DNA of 64,000 bases from Atopsyche davidsoni. Taxonomy: Eukaryota; Arthropoda; Insecta; Trichoptera; Hydrobiosidae. The position numbers were made by a program, and so were the translations under genes. The stretch is from assembly GCA_022113835.1 (NCBI GenBank), contig JAILWY010000015.1, positions 9,896,501-9,960,500 of the forward strand, read 5' to 3'. A model generated the notes under the pieces. That model saw only the letters and a program-made list of their open reading frames with translations, was not told the DNA's origin and did not search any database. Of the stretch, positions 56,031 through 64,000 are shown piece after piece (position 1 is the first letter of the stretch; each line of letters starts with the position of its first letter).

Positions 56031-57599
56031 TATTTAGATTATTTTTATGGATTTTAATTTATTATAAATACTACACAAGAAAACTTTTGGAAAAAAAATT
56101 ACGTATAATAAATTAAAAATATTATATTTGACGTTTTTAAACTTTGATTAATTAAGATTTTCTAATCAAAATCAAATTCAAAAAATTTAAAGATTATCTA
56201 AAATATTTTCTATTTTCAGCTCGGCACTTTTTCACGCCGTCGCTCCATCACATCGTCGATACTCACGTGCGGACGATTGAATACTCAGTATGCCTATAAT
56301 TACTAATACCGATAAATTAGTCAAGTTTCTCAATATCACTAATGTTTCAGCAATCATTGAGTATTTTTTTTTATATTATATGATAAATTAGGCATATTTT
56401 CTTTTTAATTAAACATCACTTGAAAATGTAAAAAAGATGAGAATTAATTTGATGGTTATGTTTTTTAAACCCACGTTTTTTTGTAGAATTTTTATTTTAT
56501 GTTTCGTCATTAACTTTCCCAATGCCCACTAAAAGTAAATGTTTTTTTGATAAGAAGCACATTTATATGTGAAATAAATTCAACGTCTCCGTATTTAAAA
56601 GAATGTTCACGATTACGCCTTAACTTATATATTGCGTAAAGTAATTTTATTTTGGATTTTATAACATTATATATTCAATAAAAAATAGTATGATACTCGT
56701 ATTTTTTTGAATGAATAAATGTTAAGTTGGCCGTCAACATATATTTAAATGTTTTTCTCCGAGGATAATTTACGTATAAATTGAAAAGAACATGAGTTTT
56801 GACAATAATTTCCCAGTTGAATAAATTTGCATCGATTAATGTTGGAATTGATGTTGGAATTATTGTTGAGATTCGTTTAACATACGAATCGTCACTCCGG
56901 TGACCCGGTCAAAAGGGCAAACCGTTCAAAATCGAATAATCGTTAAACAATATTAATAAAATATTTGATTATAATAAAATTAATAAATATACCTTAACGT
57001 ATATTTATAAATAAAAAAATCAAATACAAAATACACAGTTACGAATGGATTATAGGTGCTTTTACTTGCGGATTTTTACTGTCTATTCCTAACTATTCAA
57101 AAAAACTTTTCACGTCAATAAAAAGCATTTTGTAATTTTTTGTCTTTAATCCAAAAGCGGCTGACAGCCATGCTTGGATAATTAGAGAACGAAGAATATA
57201 TAAGCAAATAATTCTACAAATTAATAACGACACAAAAAAATTCACACGCTTATATTAAATTAAAAATACAAATTATATATTAAATAAATCTCAATTGGGC
57301 AGTGATGAATATTATGTTACTTAAACTTAGAAAAAGTCCAATCTGATAAATGTCCATCAGATGTTTTTTTTATTATCGAGAAATACAAAATAGTTATAAT
57401 CTTTACAAATTGTTGATAACTATTGAAACGCATTCAACCTTAAATCACTTAAGTAATATCAATCAATTAAAAATAGATACACCTAAAAATTAAAATATCC
57501 TTTTAGATATCGAAACTTAAAAGAAAAAACCTTTTAATATTGATATATTGGGGAATTTAAAACACTTTCTAAACGCAAGAACAGCTTTATATGTTATCT
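56031..57599. other. AT-rich noncoding stretch with small patches
   Basis: A small GC patch lies at 56215-56285 (CGCCGTCGCTCC). A 15-bp direct repeat, TGTTGGAATTGATGTTGGAA, lies near 56839-56875. A second patch lies at 56880-56935 (GTCACTCCGGTGACCC, a near dyad). No gene. Confidence 0.4.
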
Positions 57600-57775
57600 T
57601 GCGTTACCGTACAATTAACATAAAGCGTTTTTCAGACGGAGTATCCGTGTAAATGCTTCAAATTTGACTCATAAATCACCCTGTATAAGTAGTGTGGCTT
57701 TGTAACTCATCGCACAGTAGCTCCAGGGGAACGGACCAAGGCCTGGCCCACACAATCGGTTAGATAAACCAAAAA
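57600..57775. other. Complex patch with one side of a distant inverted repeat
   Basis: AAGGCCTGGCCCACAC near 57738-57753 is nearly the inverse of GTGTGGGCCTGGCCT near 58457-58471. AAATCACCCTGTATAAG near 57675 is also distinctive. The pair could be remnants of the ends of a roughly 735-bp element. Confidence 0.35.
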
Positions 57776-58439
57776 CATTTTATCCTATTAAAATATTAAT
57801 ATCTCAAAAACTGCTTTCATTCATTTACACACAAAATGATAAATATATTTTATATTTACAGGAATTAGTGTATTTTAGAATAAATCACACGAAAATCAAA
57901 ACGTTTGGTTTAATGCATTATATTTTTTTGTATTCTGAAAACTTATTCGGACAACAAGCAATTGCAATTCAACGTTATTTTACACTATAAAGATATTTGT
58001 ATTACTTATAAAAAGATTTAATATTCGCAAAGATCGATATAAAACATGGGTTTTTTTTTTAAATATATTTACTAATATTTCCTTTGTTTAATCCCAGGCA
58101 GCAAATTTTGCTAATTTTAGAATTGAATTTATGTAACAAACTTTTAATATTATAACAAAAAATTAAAAATCAATAAACATACATTTAAACGAGTAAATTT
58201 TCTAAAAAATACTTCATATTAAACGATACATTTGACTTCATTTTGCTAACTATTTTAGACTCAACTAACAACCGATTTGCAGAAAACGTATGCACGAACT
58301 TTTTTATGTTTTATATTATTATAATTTATAAAAGGAAAGTTTTTAATAATAATACATGTATGGAACGGCGGACGAGTGCTTCTCATAATTTTGATTATTG
58401 TCTGTTTTCAAATAAGTAAAATTTTTATGAAAAAATAAA
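57776..58439. other. AT-rich noncoding stretch
   Basis: AT-rich interior between the two inverted segments. No transposase relic was read. Confidence 0.4.
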
Positions 58440-58640
58440 CTCACACTTTGATAGCAGTGTGGGCCTGGCCTGGCTTTTCAGTAAATGGCAACCTGGGGCG
58501 GGTTGGAGTTGATTGCTACTGTTCCGAAGAACCTCGGCAAAATAAAATCTAAAACAAATCCTGATCGTTCTGTCCAGGGTGCAATTTATGTTCCGTTTTA
58601 TTATTTTTTTGCCTTCGATCCCTCCGCTATCAATAAATTA
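58440..58640. other. GC-elevated block with the other side of the inverted repeat
   Basis: GTGTGGGCCTGGCCTGGC begins a complex block with GGCAACCTGGGGCGGG and GAACCTCGGC. It may be a conserved block or an element end. Confidence 0.3.
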
Positions 58641-59269
58641 AATTTAAAAATCTAAACATATGTCATTTGATAGAACAATTTTTTAACAGTATACATAAAT
58701 AAAAATACAAAAAAAATAATAAAGTCAATAGCACGGTTGTACTAAGAAACATAATATATTTAAAGTAATGGTGCATCTTTTTAAACATAAATAAAATCTT
58801 TGAAAAATAGACCACAAATATTCACGACAATCTGATAATAAAAAAAATAAAGAATTCAAATCTTAACAGACGTGTACTGTATACTAAGAATTTAAGTTTT
58901 TGTCAGTTTGCCAGTACGCTGTAGACATTTATTAAATGCTTTATTGCTATACGCGGTGTCTAGAAAATTACTGTTTTGTCTAAATTGAGAAAACCAAAAA
59001 AACAAGTAGATCGAAATATTTCAAATCAAATACAAAAAATCAAATCAAAATAATTATGTTTATCCAATCTCCAGTTTTAAACAATATGGACTGAAAAATC
59101 TTTAGAATAAAAAAAAATTCCAACCCTTTCCTTTACGCTTGAAGCACGCAACCCAAAGACATACCTCATGACTTGTTAGACGAAAAAAAAAAAAAGGACA
59201 ATTGAATACCAAAAACCAAAGCAAGCAACGCCGACGCATTCACGGCATAATATTTTGAATATGTTAACA
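58641..59269. other. AT-rich noncoding stretch
   Basis: No supported feature. An A14 run lies at 59184-59197. Confidence 0.4.
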
Positions 59270-59460
59270 TGAAAGATGCTTATATACTGGGTGCCTCGGG
59301 CGCGGCGTCCCCCTTATTTATAGTGAAAGTTACGAGAAGCCGTGACGTCACAGCCGCTCGGCGGGCCCGACAAAAAATGGACGGGCGACGAGCTCGGAAT
59401 ATTTGAGATACCCCCTTAATCAGATAGCCGTCGCGGAGCGTGATGCACATTGTATATTCC
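59270..59460. promoter_or_regulatory. GC-rich island with a CRE site, promoter-like
   Basis: A CRE palindrome TGACGTCA lies at 59343-59350 in AGCCGTGACGTCACAGCC. CTCGGGCGCGGCGTCCCCC precedes it and CGGCGGGCCCGAC follows. TTATTTATAG upstream could act as a weak TATA element. This is one of the sharpest GC islands here and the most promoter-like, but no linked coding exon is seen. Confidence 0.35.
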
Positions 59461-60939
59461 CATTTTTTGTTTTACATAAAAAATATACAGGAGGGGTTCA
59501 TGGGTCTAAAAATAAAAAAAAACGAAAACGTCGATACTATTGATGTGGTATTATTGTAAGAAAACCTTTTCACCTTTCAGAGGCTTCATCTATGCGATGT
59601 CCTTGAAAAGCAAAAACGCTCACTACAAAAATCTTCGAAATATTCTAACCGCTATTTATGTTTGCTAGTTTTTAAACTCACGTGCATACTTATTTTAGCA
59701 GGAAATTAATTATTATTAGCCGCCAATACACAAAATTTGTAGGAGCAAGAAATTTGTAGAAAATAAATTTCAATTTTTTTTAAATTATAATATCTGCCGT
59801 TAGAAATAAAATGGGGAAAATAAGTTATAAAATAAAGGTGAATAATACAATACAGGTGATCTCATATATTTATTATTTACAATTATTTACAAATCCGTCT
59901 TATACTATAAACTTACCTTTTGTACCCATGGCTATATAATAAAATTTGATTAAATAAATAAACCTGCATTTGTCGCATTAAATAAACCATTTATGTTTTT
60001 GATACTTTTTAATTGTTTTTCCCTCATTAAATTTTAAAAGTTGGTCTGAAATTTTTAAAAATTATTCTTCAATCATAAAAGAAAATTGTATTTGGAAAAT
60101 TAATTAAATACGGTCTTACAGTACAAATCGTTTTTATTTAATTGCACAAATAAATGGCAAAATATTTTATATCTATAATACAAAATGACGATATAAAATA
60201 TGTGCTAATTAATGTCCATTGAAATAAATCACACATAAAATACAATGTTTGCCCCTTAAATAAATTATTTGAAAAACAACAAAATAAAAAATGCAGTTTT
60301 ATAACGCAATTTTCGTGATTTCAATTTTTTTTACTATTGTGAAAACAATCAAACATTAATTAAATTAGTATTAAAAACGCTAAGATGATTTTTTTATAAA
60401 CTTAAACAAATTATAAGAAATTTAATAATGCGCCATAAAATTTTGATATTAAGATTATAAATACTTTATATAAAAATATGTATTTAAATATCTTTTAGTA
60501 AATTTAAATCAATAGTTGGTTACGCCGTTGTCTTAAAAAATTGAACTGGAAGACATCTATTTCTATTTACACAAGCAATCGTCCAATTTTGTGTCAAATC
60601 ACTATATAAGATAACTTGTTTTAAATCAAAAAACATAAAAATATTAGTAAATAAAAACCTTAAGAGTTTCTGCTTCCGCACGTTTCCATACAAAAAAGAA
60701 AAAAATCGCAACTAATTTGATTTATGACCAAGCATTTGAACTATTTTAACGTATAGACTACGCATGCAAGATTGAAATTAATTTATCGAAACGTGATATA
60801 TTAATTTTAAATTCGTATGCATGTTCAGCAAAATATATCCATGCGCTATTTAAGACAAGTATGCAGAGTGCAAGCAAGAATGCAAGTTTTCAAAGTTTCA
60901 GTAAAAGAGAGTCGTTTAATTATTTTTTTGTATGAAAGT
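59461..60939. other. AT-rich noncoding stretch
   Basis: The minus ORF at 60520-60711 has no domain. No other feature is seen. Confidence 0.45.
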
Positions 60940-61074
60940 GCGGTGTAGGCAGGCGCCCTCGGGTGAGTTAGCTGTAGTGCCGCATTAGTAATGTTTAAAT
61001 AATTGCTATACAGGGTGGCTGTGGTGTCGGTTAGAGGTGCAGAGCAAGCGTGCGCTAGTCCTGGCGGTACTCAC
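60940..61074. other. GC-elevated sequence flanking the candidate exon
   Basis: Intronic if the minus-strand exon is real. On the plus strand TTGCTATACAG|GG resembles an acceptor, but its frames show nothing recognisable. Confidence 0.3.
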
Positions 61075-61149
61075 TGGTGCGCGGGCGGCTGTTGGCGGCC
61101 GACTGGCGACCCAAGCCCCCGCCAGCGCTATGAGCGTCCGACACTGACT
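61075..61149 (-). CDS. Candidate 75-nt internal coding exon
   Basis: On the minus strand a CTAAT branch-point-like site lies about 40 nt before TTCCCCCAG (AG at 61150-61151). A 75-nt segment follows, ending at GCACCA|GTGAGTACC, an excellent donor (GT at 61073-61074). The frame between gives SVSDAHSAGGGLGRQSAANS then RPRT, entering and leaving in the same phase, so the exon could be skipped without a frame change. It is far more GC-rich than the flanks. The Ser/Gly/Ala/Arg-rich peptide looks like a disordered linker and matches no family I can name. Foldback element 2 begins about 40-60 bp upstream of its acceptor. Confidence 0.45.
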
Positions 61150-61285
61150 CTGGGGGAACCACCCAATATCGTCGAACCATGGGAATTAGGATTTTTTTTT
61201 AAATTGCATAATATTACTAATATGATTACGCACATTAGTTCACACATAGAAGATGATTAAATAAATTCTCAGAAAAATATCATCG

Positions 61286-61350
61286 TGATTTGTATGGGAT
61301 TTGAACCCACATCCTCAGGCTTACGTTGCCGGTGAACTGACCATTGTACT
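61286..61350 (-). tRNA. tRNA-like head D (5'-truncated, SINE-derived)
   Basis: On the minus strand GTAC-AATGGTCA-GTTC, CCGGCAACGTAAGCCTG, and ATGGGTTCAAATCCCAT correspond to D, anticodon and T arms. The first eight bases of the acceptor side are replaced by centre sequence. Inferred SINE head, not a working tRNA. Confidence 0.55.
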
Positions 61351-61480
61351 TTGTTTAAAAAGTCCACTTGTTACTTTATTTAAAAAGTCCAGTGCTTTCA
61401 AATCACTAAATATTGGTTGGCCTGGGCACATTGGTTCATATGTAGAGTATGATTGATAAAAATTCTCGATTAATTGATGT

Positions 61481-61553
61481 GGTTCGTTAGTACAATGGTC
61501 AGTACACCGGCCATGTAAGCCTGGGGATGTGGGTTCAAATCCCACACAAATCA
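61481..61553 (+). tRNA. tRNA-like head C (Thr-UGU-like, SINE-derived)
   Basis: 73 nt: acceptor GGTTCGT / ACAAATC (two mispairs), D stem GTAC / GTAC perfect, anticodon stem CCGGC / GCCTG (one mispair) with loop CATGTAA, and T arm GTGGG-TTCAAAT-CCCAC perfect. Both Pol III promoter boxes are close to consensus, so transcription is plausible. Position 33 is A, as in head A, arguing against tRNA function. Confidence 0.65.
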
Positions 61554-61630
61554 CGATGATATTTTTCTGAGAATTTCTTTAATCAATTTCTATGTGTAAA
61601 CTAATGTGCCTAATCATATTAGTAATTATA

Positions 61631-61765
61631 TAATAAACCCGTAATGGGTAATAAATACGCACTTGATTTACGTTCAATCCAAAAAATAGACATACGTAAA
61701 GTGCATAAAACATAGTAAATCTGTAGCAACAAATCTAAGCTGAGCAATCGAATTAAGCATGTGAA
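61631..61765. other. AT-rich spacer
   Basis: No supported feature. Confidence 0.4.
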
Positions 61766-61990
61766 TGTGTGGGAACATTAATTGTTGAGGTCCCACAGTT
61801 TTGTACGCCCTGGTCACCCGGACAGGTGCGCGCGCGGCCGAGGTGGAAGGTATTGATCCCCCGAGGCCCGCGATCGAGTCCCGCCTCGCCCTGCGCCGCC
61901 AGGTGAGGGGTCGGGGGCTTAAAGGCCCCAATAAACCGCCCCATGTCACCACCCTACCCATGGCACCCAATCTCGGGCCCGGGTCGAAAA
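61766..61990 (+). repeat. GC-rich tRNA-like SINE, or coding exon (ambiguous)
   Basis: GCGGCCGAGGTGGAAGG resembles a Leu/Ser-type A box and GCGATCGAGTCCCGCC a B box, suggesting a GC-rich tRNA-derived SINE followed by a GC-rich tail. Alternatively, GGTCCCACAG|TTTTG and CGCCAG|GTGAGG delimit about 105 nt (61799-61903) that read LYALVTRTGARAAEVEGIDP and PRPAIESRLALRRQ, which looks protein-like. The tRNA reading is slightly favoured because both Pol III boxes are in the right order and spacing. Confidence 0.4.
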
Positions 61991-62205
61991 AATATATTCT
62001 AAAGCCTACACAAAAAAATATATCGATGTTTAAAACTGTGTATGTTTCAATGAAGGTTAAAGTTTATTGTAACTGCTACTTTAACAACGAAATAGCTATC
62101 ACCCATAAACAAGAAAAACTTTTCGCCAGTAAATAAATATACAATATATGTGTAGGAAAATCTTACTCTTGGTTTATTTTTATAAATCCATCCACTGCAT
62201 CGTTT
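61991..62205. other. AT-rich spacer
   Basis: No supported feature. Confidence 0.4.
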
Positions 62206-62290
62206 AAAATCGATTTCAAAGTCAAAGTCACTTTATTGTATTAGAGACTCGCACGATGTTCATCAATAGCACAACAAACATTTCTCTTTG
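62206..62290. repeat. Possible dispersed-repeat fragment
   Basis: TTCAAAGTCAAAGTCACTTT then ATTGTA contains a double CAAAGT step seen in many insect dispersed repeats. No ends are visible. Confidence 0.25.
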
Positions 62291-62455
62291 CATTACAAAA
62301 AAAAGCAACTTACTAATGAGCTGGTTGAAATGGCAAGCATGGTATCTAGACTGCATGCTGCTTATAATAATGAAAAAAATATCTAGTATTCAGATAAAAA
62401 TATTTTTCGAAGCTATTTTAACAGCACTGTTTGATATTATGGAAAAAATGTAACG
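62291..62455. other. AT-rich spacer
   Basis: No supported feature. A plus ORF 62256-62453 has no domain. Confidence 0.4.
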
Positions 62456-62600
62456 CGATAAAATTACTCGTGGGGTTCTTCCCTTAGCTTTCGGGGTGGG
62501 GGGAGGGGTGCGCTGAGAGTTCAGAGAGTTTAAGGGTCGTGCGGTCAGCTCCGTGGGAATAGACCAATAAAAATAATTGTTGGATGACGACACACACATA
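62456..62600. promoter_or_regulatory. GC-elevated block with a G-rich run
   Basis: CGGGGTGGGGGGAGGGGTG (near 62492-62510) has three strong G runs and may form a G-quadruplex with a neighbouring run. GTCGTGCGGTCAGCTCC follows. No ORF of interest. Confidence 0.3.
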
Positions 62601-63235
62601 AAAGGTGCAATTTCGTTCCTTTGAGATTATAAAGGGGTTTATAAATTACCTTACAATGTGCTCCTTTGTTTGTGCATGGTAAATGTTGTGATAATGTATT
62701 ATTTTTCAGTGTGATAGGTGGTTTTTATTGACTGTTATAAACTATCAGTATTTTCATAATTATACGAGCCGTGCGCATTAGTTTTATTATGAATTTTATA
62801 GGTTCAAAAATAAGTAAGTAAATAATCTTTCCTGAAAATGTGAGTACAAAATATATGTAATCCTTTTATACGAGTAATATTGGAAAATATAAATTTATTG
62901 TTTGCTATATTTTATTAAATTTGATAAAGGTTTTGTTATTACTATTATTTGCATTGTAAAGATTATTTACGTATATAACTTGATTGTCTATTAATGCTGA
63001 AAAGGGGAAAATACTACACAGAACATCAAAAATAAAAAAATTGATTTTAATGCATATTAATTTTTTTTTAGCTTACCTTATACAATATTATTTGGCTGTT
63101 TTGCTCACTGTTTTGTTCGCTTGATTTTCGAGCCATTCTGTACATTTGGCATTGTTAAACTGTAGCTGAATTTAAATATAACTTAATTATTCTTAACAGT
63201 TTATTTAAGCAGAGTAATATAGCAGAAACGTAACA
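62601..63235. other. AT-rich noncoding stretch
   Basis: No supported feature. Confidence 0.45.
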
Positions 63236-63545
63236 AACTTACTCGAACAAGCGAAGTCATATTGATCAAAATTCACAATTATATTCGCAACCGAATAGCT
63301 CCAGGGTTAATGCAAATCGACCCGCCAGATCTACTTGACAATAATATTTATTGACAGTAATTGCATTGTCAACATTATTGGTAGTAATAAGGCCGCAACG
63401 CGTTTGATCGATTTGCCCTATCCAAAGTCGCTAGTAAAACGCCGATTCGCGTTAACACTAAAACTGAGCTACGGTAAAAAATTAATCTCGGTCAAAAGCC
63501 TATCCCTGCGATTAAGAATACTGTAAATAAACATCTCTCACAGAC
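63236..63545. promoter_or_regulatory. Complex block, candidate conserved noncoding element
   Basis: Includes CAAATCGACCCGCCAG, TTGACAGTAATTGCATTGTC and AGTAATAAGGCCGCAACGCG. A dyad around GACAGTAATTGCATTGTC (GACA/TGTC ends) holds a homeodomain core. The 63-codon plus ORF has no domain. Confidence 0.35.
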
Positions 63546-63552
63546 TCTGTGC

Positions 63553-64000
63553 CAGTGATGTGCTAAATCGATTAGTTTTGATGATCGACTCGATCATTCG
63601 AACTATTCAAGAAATTAATCGAATGAAAAAAATCTTAAAAAGTCTTATATTTAAAGTTTAATCTAAAAAAATAATTGATATTCGTAAAATGTATGCATAC
63701 ACATAATCGATTATCAGAACCTAAGGTTGATAAAAACAATCAAATATTCTGATCCAGGGACCTACCACTTGCCCTAAGAAAACCATGAAGGAATACTATA
63801 AATATGTTATATAAAGTGGTCGCACAACTTTCTCTGAGAAGAAAATTTTCTTCCTCAAAGAAGAGAACAAATATTTTATTGATCTCAATTTTCGAAAGAT
63901 TGTATATTTGGTCATATTTGAAACCGAGTACTACTAAATTGTGAATTAATTTATTCGAATAAATCGATTATTATAAATAACGAATTTTCGATCATGCCTA
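63553..64000. mobile_element. Possible hAT-type MITE, truncated by the window end
   Basis: CAGTGATGTGCTAAATCGATT at about 63553 has the CAGTG start common in hAT elements, followed by a series of TCGATTA/ATCGAT motifs. Near the window end, AATAAATCGATTATTATAAA and TCGATCATGCC read on the complement as a possible opposite end, but the true end lies outside. No transposase. Confidence 0.35.

Larger units (their letters stand above)
61192..61630. mobile_element. Foldback element 2 with tRNA-like arms
   Basis: The inverted arms 61213-61350 and 61489-61626 are both 138 nt and differ at about 10 positions. Each arm has ATTACTAATATGATTA, GCACATTAG, ACACATAGAA, GAAATTCTCAGAAAAATATC and a tRNA-like head facing inward. 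A T9 tract (61192-61200) just outside the left arm reads as an A9 tail on the minus strand. The 138-bp centre has a direct repeat, TTTAAAAAGTCCA. The body matches foldback element 1 over GATGATATTTTTCTGAGA and then diverges. Confidence 0.8.

Noticed and set aside
1..64000. CRISPR arrays, bacterial operons or prophage
   Set aside because: No regular short repeats with unique spacers, no ribosome binding sites and no long ORFs; composition and repeats are eukaryotic.

Overview
The window looks like AT-rich nuclear DNA from an arthropod, most likely an insect. The evidence is the long A/T homopolymers, (TA)n microsatellites, decayed insect-type non-LTR retrotransposons, tRNA-derived SINEs, a hAT-type MITE and short CCTAA-like motifs. 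A hemipteran-like genome would fit the composition and repeat types, but species cannot be fixed from this sequence. There is no bacterial or viral gene organisation, and nearly all open reading frames are under 110 codons and read as chance ORFs.

No complete protein gene is visible. The recognisable protein-coding relics are non-LTR retrotransposon pieces at 11.48-11.60 kb (minus), 12.15-12.44 kb (minus), 12.67-13.08 kb (plus, Jockey type) and possibly 34.68-34.84 kb (plus). A few short candidate host exons have good splice-site context: 360-579 (+), 61075-61149 (-), a 32-nt candidate near 54.5 kb (-), and an ambiguous GC-rich piece at 61.8-61.9 kb (+). None matched a family I could name.

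The rest alternates between long AT-rich stretches and about 30 islands of roughly 150-400 bp with more GC and sequence complexity. Several contain sites such as TGACGTCA, ATTTGCAT or TAATTG-type homeodomain cores. This pattern is typical of conserved noncoding blocks in a gene desert or large intron near a developmental regulator. That is an inference and has not been shown by comparison.

The repeat landscape is the most distinctive part. (1) Two foldback elements (39.08-39.49 kb and 61.2-61.63 kb) each carry two head-to-head copies of a tRNA-like sequence, at least two of them with a nearly complete 73-nt cloverleaf, in long inverted arms. (2) A second tRNA-derived SINE family with a shared tail is scattered through the window. 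(3) A four-copy palindromic MITE-like family shares the terminal core CTTGGGTGTTGAGCTGCTT. (4) A 305-bp hAT-type MITE at 15.17-15.48 kb lies 22 bp from a nine-unit, about 62-bp minisatellite. (5) Further minisatellites lie at 32.46, 43.79, 49.88 and 50.56 kb.
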